From Bretschneidera sinensis (lineage: Eukaryota; Streptophyta; Magnoliopsida; Brassicales; Akaniaceae), in the NCBI GenBank assembly GCA_023935145.1, contig CM043697.1, positions 51,007,001 to 51,071,000 on the forward strand: DNA of 64,000 nucleotides, written 5' to 3'. Each line of letters begins with the position of its first letter. Positions within the stretch are counted from its first letter, which is position 1. The notes under the pieces were generated by a model, which saw nothing but the letters and a program-made list of their open reading frames with translations, was not told the origin of the DNA and did no database searches. Below, in pieces: positions 13,801 to 23,459 of the stretch. The position numbers were made by a program, and so were the translations under genes.

Positions 13801-16519
13801 ATTATATCATTGCTAATTAACATGTCCCATGATATGTCAGGTGATGTATGATATTGATAACTTGTGTTGCTGCCAGCACTTTTCTGATTCAATAATTGAA
13901 GTAAATGTCTATTATCTTCTTTCATGTGGATGCACTGAATGTATAGAGACACAGAAGAACAAATTATTATGATTGTGATCTTAGTTGGGAGGGGTTGCAA
14001 CAAGGGAAGCCTATTGTACAAAAGAACCGTTTATCTGGTTTTTATGTCAAGAGTATACTCTGTGTTCAGTGCCATTTTTTTCCGTTAAGTAATTAATTAG
14101 AAGAAAGTCTAGTTGTCTTTGCATATTTATCATGGTAAGTTATGAATTGGGGCTTTGATCATAAGCTCATTTTCCGTTTATGTACCGTATTCTTCTGCTA
14201 TTGTACGCTCGTAGCAGTGGCAAGATAGCTCTGGTTGGTTTATGTATTTGTGCAAAAAAGCTTCTTAAAATTGGCTGTCAGGTGAACGACAAATCCTTTT
14301 TTATGGAATTGGTATTTGCAGGATCCGGAAAAAATTGTTTTCCATGTGGTGACTGATTCTCTAAACCTCCCAGCAATCTCAATGTGGTTCTTATTAAATT
14401 CTCCTGGCAAAGCTACAATCCAGATCCAGAGCATAGACAATTTTGATTGGTTGTCTTCCAAGCATAATTCCACATTCAAGAAGCAAAGCTCGCATGAGCA
14501 GAGATTTACTTCTGCCCTGAACCACCTCCGTTTCTATCTGCTGGACATCTTCCCTGGACTGAATAAAATTGTGTTGTTTGACCATGATGTGGTAGTGCAG
14601 AAGGATCTAAGTGGACTTTGGAGTGTTAATATGAAAGGGAAAGTAAATGGAGCAGTTGAGACTTGTCAAGAAGGTGAAGCTTCATTTCGTCGGATGGATA
14701 TGTTCATCAACTTTTCAGATACATTGGTGGCGAAGAAATTTGATGTCAGGGCCTGCACATGGGCATTTGGGATGAATTTGTTTAATCTGCGAGAATGGAG
14801 AAGACGAAATTTAACTTCCACCTACAATAAATACCTGCAACTGGTATGCAAATTTATGCTTTTCTGTATTTGCATTGCCTTTCTACTGATATACTTATGA
14901 ATTTATGTTATCTCTGCTGTCCTTTAAAGCCACACATTCTACCTTGCACTTATTTTCCTCAAAAAACTTTTTATCATGTTTCCTATATATTTTTTTTTTT
15001 CATAATCAGTATCAAGTTTCCTACATTGTTGATTCTCCAAATTTGCTGTTTAGCCTTCGGTTTCTCTGGGATTAACTAAGATTTTACTTCATTCTCTTAT
15101 ATATTTGTTCACTGTTTTAAAGGAAATCATTTCCATATCCGCTTTAGCTTTTTTTTTGCCTCGAGGATTGTGTTTCTGTTGAAAGCAAAAGCAATATTCT
15201 TTGAAGATCAATGTAATGTATACTTGCAATAGCTTATTTCTATATATATTGTACACAAGTAATGCTATACAATACAAACAACCTTTAAATCTTGTTAGAA
15301 AGTCAAAGGAACTATTGCCTTACATTGTGTTTTGATTGAGAGAAATGGAGGGAAAGGAAGGGTACATGTACCCCTTGTTTGGGAAGTTCTTTTAGGGGAC
15401 GAAAGGAAAGGGAAGGGGTACATGTACCCCTTCATTTCCTTTCAAATCCTTATTTTTTAATTCTCTTAGATTGAGAGGATTTGGAGGGAGAATGAACCTC
15501 CTTTATAATTTTTTAATGTACTATTCATTATACCCCAAACTTTTTAATGACATTTCTTCTATTAATGAAGGACAAAATAGTAAAGTGTGTTAAATCATTT
15601 CCTTTCCTTTTATTTTTAGGCATCCAAACAAGGGGGTGTACCCTTCATTTTCTCTCCTTTCTTTTTCCTTCATAACCTTTCCTTTCTTTTTCCTTCATAA
15701 CCTTTCCTTTCTTTTTCCTTATATTTTCCATACAAAGTCTGAGTTCTAGTGGAATTGTACCATTGGTTGTTTGTTTGTATCCCATTATGTTTGCAACTCC
15801 TAATTTAAATACATAATAAAAAAATTTCAATTATGCAAAAACTGATGGCCCTTAGCCCTTAAATCTTGTACCAGTAAATCATCTGCTGGAAGAGATGCTC
15901 AAAACGATGTCATACACGTTTCTGACATAATGATATTAGAATTAACATTAAATCATAGCCCAGCTGGATCATTGTGATTTATACATAGCCATAAAAGAAC
16001 ACTGGTTCGAGCTGTCTTTCCTCTCATGTTTGTACTTTTTAACGTATGCATATATTTTTCAGTGGATCTGATGTGTTTGTGGTGGACGGTACATAGCATA
16101 GAAGATTAGTCAGTGTAATAAGCATATTGACTACTCATACTCACATACATGGGAATATAACATTTTACATATATCCTTTTATGCGTGGATTTTCATATGC
16201 TATAATATTCTAATGCTCTTCTTTTCTTGGTGGATGGTTGCAGGGATATAAAAGACAATTGTGGAAAGCTGGAAGCTTGCCCTTAGGTTGGGTGACCTTC
16301 TATAACCAAACAGTTCCTTTGGATAGGAGATGGCATGTACTCGGGCTAGGTTATGACTCGGGAGTTGGACGAGGTGATATTGAGCAGGCAGCAGTGATAC
16401 ATTATGATGGAATCATGAAACCATGGTTAGATATCGGGATTGCTAAATATAAAGGTTATTGGAGCAGACATGTCAAGTATGACCATCCTTACTTTCAACA
16501 GTGCAATATCCATGAGTGA
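7879..16519 (+). CDS. GAUT3: Probable galacturonosyltransferase 3 (GAUT3-like, GT8 family)
   Basis: GAUT proteins are Golgi type II membrane glycosyltransferases that transfer galacturonic acid from UDP-GalA to homogalacturonan pectin. Exons read from splice signals: 7879-7990, 8266-8300, 8599-8640, 8743-8893, 8987-9054, 12383-12615, 12786-13143, 14322-14843, 16244-16519. All phases agree and give 598 aa. Residues 1-10 are basic and cytosolic, and about 10-28 (ILILSLLSVSVFAPIFFV) form the membrane anchor. A variable stem follows, then a conserved region (LRAMTYNVEEEV, TTPKGLHCLSMRLT). The GT8 domain has the metal/UDP motif D420-H-D422 and the HxxGxxKPW motif at residues 560-568. The start MKQVRRWQRILIL and the DHD motif match Arabidopsis GAUT3 as I remember it, rather than GAUT1 or GAUT4. 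The biochemical role of GAUT3 itself is inferred from the family. Intron 5 (3.3 kb) and introns 7 and 8 carry repeats. Confidence 0.93.
10644..10955. repeat. Tandem duplication of about 157 bp in GAUT intron 5
   Basis: Two adjacent copies, about 10644-10800 and 10801-10955, share nearly all bases, including TTTGCAAATAAGATTGG and TTCGCAGAAAGGTGG. They differ by a few substitutions and by the length of a poly-T run. No coding content is seen. Confidence 0.85.
11735..12015 (-). pseudogene. LINE 3' fragment with RNase H-like domain, antisense in GAUT intron 5
   Basis: On the minus strand, 11870-12005 translates to CREGNAAAEDFLARQG followed by a short tail. This is the hallmark C-terminal end (CREGNxxADxLA) of the RNase H-like domain found in plant non-LTR retrotransposons and their derivatives. 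A poly-T run near 11739 on the plus strand would be the poly(A) tail, so the fragment is the 3' end of a 5'-truncated LINE. It lies opposite to the host gene inside the 3.3-kb intron and explains part of that intron's length. Confidence 0.65.
13530..14021 (-). other. Antisense open frame with one stop in GAUT intron 7
   Basis: Two open frames, 13767-14021 and 13530-13766, lie in the same minus-strand frame and are separated by a single TAA, giving about 160 codons. The translation (for example EDNRHLLQLLNQKSAG, then VRFEEDIKAESVLRSNQSK) looks more protein-like than the surrounding AT-rich frames, but I recognise no family. It may be a decayed captured or retroposed gene fragment, or chance. 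Confidence 0.25.
15347..15657. mobile_element. MITE in GAUT intron 8
   Basis: About 310 bp bounded by inverted repeats of about 35 bp. The left arm contains GAAGGGTACATGTACCCC then TTGTTTGG. The right arm, reverse-complemented, reads GAAGGGTACACCCCC then TTGTTTGG. The left terminus includes the perfect palindrome GGGTACATGTACCC, and the same word recurs at about 15416. The superfamily is not assigned because no clear target duplication is visible. Confidence 0.65.
15650..15722. repeat. 25-bp tandem repeat (about 2.8 copies)
   Basis: The unit CTTTCTTTTTCCTTCATAAC plus a CTTTC extension repeats directly next to the right end of the MITE in GAUT intron 8. The last copy diverges at CCTTATATTTTCC. 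Confidence 0.8.
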
Positions 16520-17260
16520 TTGAATATTGCAAGCATGACAATTAGTTGACGCATGCATTTTGTGGAAAAACTGCATGTGTTCACTTGATTCTTTTAACAA
16601 TCTCTAGTGTAAATTTCAACTTAAATTTTTTTCCAAATTTTTTCAGCCGAAATCTTCTTGGAGCTGAGCCATTTTATAGCGATAACTGAAATATAATAAT
16701 AGCCTTTGGGAGATGTTTTATACTGCTGGTAGATGTTTGTACATAAGTCACTACGCATTGCACTACATTTGAAACCTACTGGGAAGACAGTGACTCTTCC
16801 TTTTTACGTTAGTATAATACTAGATTTTTATTCCTCACCAGTTATCATTTCCTTCATATGATTTTGTTGATGTTTTATGTTTCTTTAAGAGTAGCTTCAC
16901 ATATAGGTGAAGTTGAAGTTTTATGTTCGGCTGCGTACTCCCCGTTCATGTATCATTTCTTATTAATTTTACCATCGAATGTGTGTTTTTATCATTAAAT
17001 GTATTATTTTACTAAGAGACAGGACAAAACTTTGTTATGAAGATTTACTTTTGATCATTGTACGTCTCCTTGACCAGAAGGGAAAAAATCAGGCCTGTAT
17101 AAGCTTTGCTTAGAAATACCAAGTGGAGTAGTAAACATCTGAAATTAAATCATTATGTCTAAAATAGGAAAGGACTATTCTGTCCAAACCGTTAACAGTA
17201 AAGACATTTGCTATTCTGAGGGATAAAAAAGTTAGTGTGAGCTCTTGTATCTTTGTTTAA
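16520..17260. other. GAUT 3' UTR and intergenic sequence
   Basis: No gene is seen. The first few hundred bases after the stop at 16519 should be the 3' UTR. AATATAATAATAG near 16690 could be a loose near-upstream polyadenylation element, but plant signals are too degenerate to call. Confidence 0.4.
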
Positions 17261-17264
17261 TGAA

Positions 17265-17900
17265 AGGGTTGTGTTTTGGGTTGTTTTTTATTTGTAATAT
17301 GTATGATTGGAAAGTTGAGGTGGTACCGATGGTGTTGGAAACCTTATATAATTTAAAGGTGGAGGTTGATAGAAATGATAAGATGAGGTGTCCAAAAAGG
17401 TTTTACGGCGAAAACTTTTTATAAAATTTTCTTTGATAAAGTTCGTTTGGACAATCATCTGAAATTTTTTTGAAAAGCAATTAAGTGTTTTTGTGGTCTT
17501 AAGAAAATTAATATCTGTGTGAAAAGTCTTTTGGGAGAAAATTTTAATTATAGATAATATTCAAAGGAGAGAGAAAATGATCGTTAGTAGGTATATTTGT
17601 AAAGATTGTGCCGGGGATGTTTATCATTTTTTGATGGAATGCTTATTAAGTCGAAGTTTATGGGAAATGGTTTATAGAAATCTAGATATTTCTTAGGTGA
17701 CAACGGGTTTCGTGAATGATGAAATTTGAGTTTAAAGTAGATTGAAAGCATTTAAGGAAGTCTAAAAGGTTTATTTGTTTATCGATCTTTTTATTTTTTT
17801 ATTAGTGTGAAAAAAATAAAATTTTTTTTGATGAAATAGAAAAAATTATTAAAAATATTGAAGATTCAATATTCTTGGTTTTTTGTTTAAAAAAAAATTC
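17265..17900 (+). pseudogene. LINE 3' remnant with zf-RVT domain
   Basis: Degenerate plus-strand coding sequence with stops. About 17570-17680 reads MIVSRYICKDC, then HFLMEC and SLWEMV. This fits the CxxC...HxxxxC pattern of the zinc-binding domain that follows reverse transcriptase in plant L1-type LINEs. Upstream, 17300-17460 reads as a frameshifted version of the typical linker (DWEVEVV-like start). It is 5'-truncated, and an A-rich run near 17889 may be its tail. Confidence 0.6.
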
Positions 17901-18267
17901 TTGGTAGATGATAATGTATAGTCATTGACTGTACACCCTCGCTACACCGTTTTTAATAATTTTTTTAGTTATAAAAAAAAAATCGAATATTCGGTTCCCT
18001 AGCTCTTTCGAAAGAGAAATATTGGTGATAAAGGGCTGATGTGACAGGTGGAGGAAACTGATTGGGTTAGTGTGGATAGAGGATATCAAATGAGGGGCTA
18101 CGTATCTAAGTATCTATCCATGTTTGTGTCTGGTACGTGGGAGAGATTTTGGACAAGTAATATTAATATTAATTTGTTGCAATTATTTTCTTTTCAAAGC
18201 ACATGAAATAAACTGGTCACTGGTACCCTTAGATACAGCCCTAACTCGCAGCAGCGTCTAAAGAAAA

Positions 18268-19245
18268 ATGGCAACCATTACTGCTAGCGCTCCAACCTCA
18301 TCAATCACTCATGCTGTTATCGCACACAGGCGATCAATAGGGGTTTCAGCCCCACCTGTTATTGGTAAGAGTTTTTAAGTTCTTGATAAACCAAAGCTGT
18401 TGTGAAAGCGTACAAATATAGATTCGCCTGTTGTTAGTGTTTGGTGATACAGAAGCTATAAATTATTTAGTATTCCTTGAAATTGGTTTTTAACACAAAC
18501 TCAGCTTCTTGAAAACAAAAATTATTTTACAAGCCAATTTTTAAGAGTAAAGATATCGAATCCTAAATTTGTCATTCGGGTGTAACATTCAAAAGTATAT
18601 TAGTAAATGAGTGACATTCATAGGGAGCTTGATTAGTAAATTATCGTTTTACCTTTAAAAAATCCTGTAAGGATGAGATATTGACTCTGATTGATTGATA
18701 CTCTAGTTGAAGATTCTCCCTAATAGCGTTCTTTTTTTAAGAGTGTTTAGTCTAATTTTTGTTTATAAATTTTAAATAATTTGTCAAAAAAATCTGTAAT
18801 TATTGAAATTTGAAATATGAGAGAAATTTCTTTTGAGCATGCATGAAAAATTGCAATGATGGGTGAAGTAAATTCTTAATTTTCAAAGTGTTTAAATCAT
18901 TTTCTTTCAATTTTTCAAAATACGTTTTCAGGGTTGCCAACAATGGGAAAGAAGGGAAAAGTGAGGTGCTCAATGGAAGAAGGAAATGCTTCTAATAAGG
19001 AGAGTGGGTCAAGCATGGGCATGAGTGCATCACTGATTGCAGCTGCATGTGCAGCGACCATGTCGAGTCCAGCAATGGCTCTTGTTGATGACAGACTGAG
19101 CACTGAAGGAACAGGACTTCCCTTTGGTTTGAGCAACAACCTTCTTGGTTGGATCCTGTTGGGTGTGTTTGGTCTGATTTGGGGGCTTTACTTTATTTAC
19201 ACTGCATCTCTCGAGGAGGATGAGGAATCAGGATTGTCCCTCTAA
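18268..19245 (+). CDS. psbW: Photosystem II reaction center protein W, chloroplast precursor
   Basis: PsbW is a small nuclear-encoded thylakoid protein that stabilises photosystem II supercomplexes and dimers. Two exons, 18268-18364 and 18932-19245, join within a Gly codon (phase 1) and give 136 aa. The N-terminus ([17 protein letters not shown]) is a Ser/Thr/Ala-rich chloroplast transit peptide. A second, hydrophobic signal ([19 protein letters not shown]) ends in an AMA site for the thylakoid processing peptidase. The mature protein begins [20 protein letters not shown], has one transmembrane helix ([20 protein letters not shown]) and an acidic tail ([11 protein letters not shown]). All key parts are present and length is normal for the family. 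GATAA-type words at about 18025 could belong to a light-responsive promoter, but that is weak. Confidence 0.96.
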
Positions 19246-20380
19246 AGCCAAACCCAATTTCCTTAAGGTGCCTGTGATCATCATCATAAGTTTCTTTTTG
19301 GAAGGAATGTAGAAAAGTAAAAGAGTTTGGCCCTTCTGTGTTGCAGTGAAAAAGAAAAAACTTCGTTTTACGTTCTTGTTTATTGACTGATGTTTCCTTT
19401 TCTTTTAAATCTGATTTTATTTCTCCTTTCATCGAATTTCACTTCCCATCCAGTTAATTACAACTAACTACGCAAATTTAAAGAATTAAGTGGGTTATGA
19501 GTGATCAAGGCACTGACGACTGAACACGACATATAAAATCATAGATAGTGTCCGTCAATTTGTGCCTTACTTTCTACCCTACTTTCTATTCTCTTACAAA
19601 TGAAAGAGTGCAAACACTTTATTTGATTGTTTAAAAATAAAGGAAAAAAATAAAATGATATAATGCATTCATTCATAAAAGAAATATCGTAAAAATTAAG
19701 GGATGTAATAGCATTGTAAAAATTACTCCCTCTAAATTCTCCTAACAAGAAGATTGTAACTTTTCGTTTTTTTAAACAGTTGGATTTCGGAACGGAATTG
19801 GTGCTTGGTGCCTATTTTAGACGGTCCGACTCGTCTAAGATATTTTTAAATACAATGTAATGGTAAAAAAAACACAAATCTTCAAAAAAAACTCCTCCCA
19901 AATTGGTTAAGTAACCAACAAAACTCATTACCTGTCATGTTGTAGAGAGAGAAACCATAGCAGATAGAGAAAATCATCACTGATTTTTCAAATAAAGCTA
20001 TTTGGGTTGTGAAAATTTGTATATTTTTCCTTTTGTAATCGTACACGTGAGCATCAGCGAGTTCGAAAACACGCAGACTAGAAAAAGTTTATAGCACAAG
20101 AAATCTCAGTTCAAAATCGATATCAATTGTTTTAGCACTGTGTTACTTTTTTATACAAACACACTGATCGAAATTCATAAAAACTTTCATGATTTTAATA
20201 CATAATGGGCTTATGTTCGAAATTTATTTATGATTCTAGCTGGTTCAGTTTCACGTCAAAAATAATAGGCTCAAATATATAATTTAGCATCACAAAATCC
20301 ATAAAACTTAAGCTATCAGATGTGTGTCGACCACGACTGTAAATAGGTGATGCATTTACTTATATCTCACACATGGGATA
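19246..20380. other. psbW 3' UTR and intergenic sequence
   Basis: No gene is seen. It contains a small perfect inverted repeat, TTGGTTA-AG-TAACCAA at 19903-19918. The open frames on the minus strand have no recognisable content. Confidence 0.45.
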
Positions 20381-20382
20381 TC

Positions 20383-20484
20383 ACTTTTTTTTTTTTTTTT
20401 GATAAAAGGTGAAATGTATTAAACCATTATAAACTAGCGAGTACACAACAAACAAAGGAAAGCATACTATTTGCAGACATTTGA
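20383..20484 (-). mobile_element. Possible LINE or SINE 3' end (poly-T start)
   Basis: A run of 16 or more T at about 20385-20400 is followed by GATAAAAGGTGAAATG. This looks like the reverse complement of a non-LTR retrotransposon 3' end with its poly(A) tail. No coding part was recognised, so this rests on the tail only. Confidence 0.3.
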
Positions 20485-20578
20485 CCGTAATAATCTATGA
20501 TCAAATTGAAACCTCAATTTACAGCAATGTCTGTACAGAACTTCTATCAAAATTCTTGCTAATTCTAAGGATTTTAAC

Positions 20579-22487
20579 TATTGAGATTTTACATAAAAAA
20601 TTCATATAGTAAAAAAAAATAAAATACAATCACAATAATTAAATAAACAATATAAACAAATAGCAAGAACACAAAAATTTAATATGGTTGGGTAACCTCT
20701 TTGTCAACGTCCACCAACAAACCTATTGCTTTAGGAAGAGTAAAATTGCTAAATTCTCACAACCTCACAACCCGAAACCTCCAATACACCAAAAGCTTTC
20801 AACCTAACTATAATTGTAAGTGCTCTCTCTACTTGACAACTCAAAACCCTAATACACTTAAAGTTCTCATCCTAACTATAGTAGTAAACCCCTCTGATTT
20901 ACAATGTGCGTGTGCGTGTGTGTATTAGAATTATAGGTGTGTCTCAAATTTTCTCTGGGTCCTCCTTTATATAGAGAATGTTTTCCTAACACTAATAGGA
21001 AAAGAATAACAACATAAGAAACTACTTCTACTCTTAATAGAATATGCAACAATCTAATAGAAAATTATTATTACTCGTATTAGAATATGTAATTATAAAA
21101 TAGGAAACCACTTTTTTCAAACTAATTAGAAGTCCTCCTTGTGGAGAACTGAGACAAAATCCAAACAAATCTCCACATTGGCTCAAATTCTCCACCTTGT
21201 CATCAAAATTGACTTTCTTCTTTGGTTGCAGTGATCCTTCCTTTTGGTCTTCCCATCTCATTCGCTTACTCTTCGAAGCAATCATCCTTCCATTCAACAC
21301 GTATAAGGTCTCTTCGTTAATGGTATCTGTCATTATTACCTTTGAAGTATTAATAACTTACATCTCATTAGCCTTTTCATTACCACTCTCCTTCATTCTA
21401 CTGAACTCCTCCAAGTCCTCCATCATGGCCATATTTTGCAATTGTGTGTGTTCCTCTTCCTCATTGTAGATGCACTCCTTATTTGAAAAATCTAGAGACT
21501 TGGATCTTGATCTTTCCTCCACTTTCTTTGAAGTGCTTCACTCCTTCACTTTTTCTGGCTTCTTACTCGATATAGTCATGAACAATTCTTCAACCTCAAA
21601 CAAACCTGGCCTCTTCAACTTATCTATCTATGGAGGTGCTCCGAGAACCTCTACATCCATCCAAAATTTCCTCGCCCACAATTACATCACGATTATGCCA
21701 TCTTCTTCAGGTGGCAAGTACTCATCCTCTATCAACATACTACTCAACAAATTAGTGATAACGAAATTGAAAAAAGATCAATATACATACCATCACCCAT
21801 CTTCTTTCATTATATAGCTCAATATTAATCATGCATATCTTTTTGTATTTTTACCATCGGAACCACAGCTCTGATGCTACTTGTTGGGATTTTACCTCTA
21901 AAATCTATGTACTCAAATTTTTGGCAAAAAAAAAAACACAAACACAACAATTAAATAGGTAGAACAAACAAATAACAAGAACACAATAATTTAACGTGGC
22001 TCGGCAACCTCTTTGCCTATGTCCACCAACAAACCTACTGCTTTATTAATCTTCAATTACAACTTTAGGAAGAGCAAAGTTTCTAAACTCTCACAACCTC
22101 ACAACCCAAAAGCCCCAATACACCCAAAGCTCTCAACCTAGCTATAGTTGTAAGTGCTCTCTCTACTTAGCAACCCAAAATCTCAATACACCCAAAACTC
22201 TCATCCTAACTCTAGTAGTAAACCCCTATGATTTATATTGTATATTGGAATTATGAGTATGTCTTAAATCTTCTCCGGGACCCTATTTATATAAAGATTG
22301 TTTTCCTAACACTAATAGAAAAATAACAACAACATAAGAAACTAATTCTACTCCTACTAGAATATGCAATAACCCAATAGGAAATTACTATTACTCCTTT
22401 TAGAATAAGCAACTATAAAATAGGAAACCATTTTTGCCAAACCAATTAGAAATCCTCTTTATGGGGAATTAAGCCAAAATCGCAACA
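20579..22487 (-). mobile_element. Small non-autonomous copia-like LTR retrotransposon
   Basis: Two similar terminal repeats lie in the same orientation: 20579-21167 (3' LTR) and 21882-22487 (5' LTR, TGTTG...CAACA). On the minus strand the 5' LTR is followed at once by AGTAGCATCAGAGC, close to the initiator-tRNA-Met primer site used by many plant copia elements. A GGAGATT polypurine stretch precedes the 3' LTR. The internal part is only about 714 bp, too short for gag-pol. The flanking 5 bases are TTAAC and CTAAC, a target duplication with one change. The LTRs differ by many substitutions and small indels, so the insertion is old. Confidence 0.8.
21168..21881 (-). pseudogene. Decayed internal ORF of the non-autonomous LTR element
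   Basis: Read on the minus strand, nearly the whole internal region keeps one frame of about 200 codons broken by roughly five in-frame stops. It starts around LPPEEDGIIVM and passes through KFWMDVEVLGAPP, RPGLFEVEELF, KKVEERSRSKSLDF and EEEEHTQLQNMAMMEDLEEF. It ends in NGRMIASKSKRMRWEDQKEG and KKKVNFDDKVENLSQCGD next to the polypurine tract. The last uninterrupted stretch is about 21170-21333. The product is charged and Glu/Lys-rich and shows no gag, protease, integrase or reverse transcriptase motif. The function is unknown. Confidence 0.55.
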
Positions 22488-22764
22488 CTAACATCAATTA
22501 GAATTATATCCATAGCAACATCAATATTACTGTGAACTTGTTGATGTATTTAATTATAAATTATACTTACATTTCACCCTAATAATCTACGATCAATTTG
22601 AAACCCCAATTTAAAACAATGTCTATACAGAACTTTTATCAAAGTTCTTGCTAATTCTCAGCATTCTAACATCAATTAGTATTCTATCCATAAAAACATA
22701 AATACTACAGTGAATTTGTTGATGCATTCAATTATTAATTATACTTATATTGTTTTGATACAAA

Positions 22765-23458
22765 AATTAAGTCTCCGAAATGTGATTTCTCGGTTTAGGC
22801 CTATAAGCTTACGTAATGTTCTCTATAAGATTATTGCTAAATTGTTGCCTAATATATAAAAGGAGATTCCGTCTTATATTATTTCTTTATCCCAGAGTGC
22901 ATTGGTACCGAGTAGATTAATAACAATTAATGTTTTTCGTAGCTTATAAGTTGATTCATGCATTGAGAAATAATAGGACGGGTTCATGGCTATCAAATTT
23001 GATATGCGTAAGGCACATGATTGAGTTGAGTGGTCATATCTTAAAGGGATAAGGGGAAAAATGGGTTTTTATTCTCAATGGATTGAGTTGATTATAACTT
23101 GTGTATCGATGGTGTCCTATTCAGTGATGATCAATAGGGATCTGAAAGGTTGTACTACGCCATCGCGAGGATTGCGTTAGAGAGATCCATTGTTGCCCTA
23201 TTTGTTTCTCTTATACGCGGAGGGATTGACTGCATTGATTCAACAAAGAGATTAACAGATGGTAATCTCCATAGGGTTCAAGCTTCTATGAATGGTCAGC
23301 GGGTATCACATTTGCTTTTTTTGCGAACGATAGTTTAATTTTTTGTTAGGACCAATAACGAGGAAAGTGAAGCTATCAATGAGATGTTATTATTGTATGA
23401 AAAGAGCTCGAGCTAAAAGGTAAACTTCAACAAATCTATCATTCTTTTTAGTAATAAT
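22765..23458 (+). pseudogene. LINE (L1-type) reverse transcriptase remnant
   Basis: Plus-strand translation gives, with stops and frameshifts, the standard order of plant L1 reverse transcriptase motifs: RPISLRNVLYKIIAKLLPN, then SQSALVPSRLIT, FMAIKFDMRKAHD, VEWSYLKGI, a SVMIN-type strand, PSRGLR and DPLLPYLF, then a decayed FADD region. It ends near NFNKS with ...ATAATTG at about 23458, where antisense gypsy sequence starts. Both 5' and 3' ends are missing. Confidence 0.8.
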
Positions 23459-23459
23459 T

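Larger units (their letters stand above)
20485..22755. repeat. Tandem repeat of about 180 bp, one copy split by an LTR element
   Basis: Copy A consists of 20485-20578 plus 22488-22576. Copy B is 22577-22755. Both start near CTAATAATCTA-GATCAA-TTGAAACC and contain CAGAACTTxTATCAAA, then ATCAATTAGxATT and GTGAAxTTGTTGATG. Copy A is interrupted exactly at the LTR element boundaries, and copy B is uninterrupted. Confidence 0.8.
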
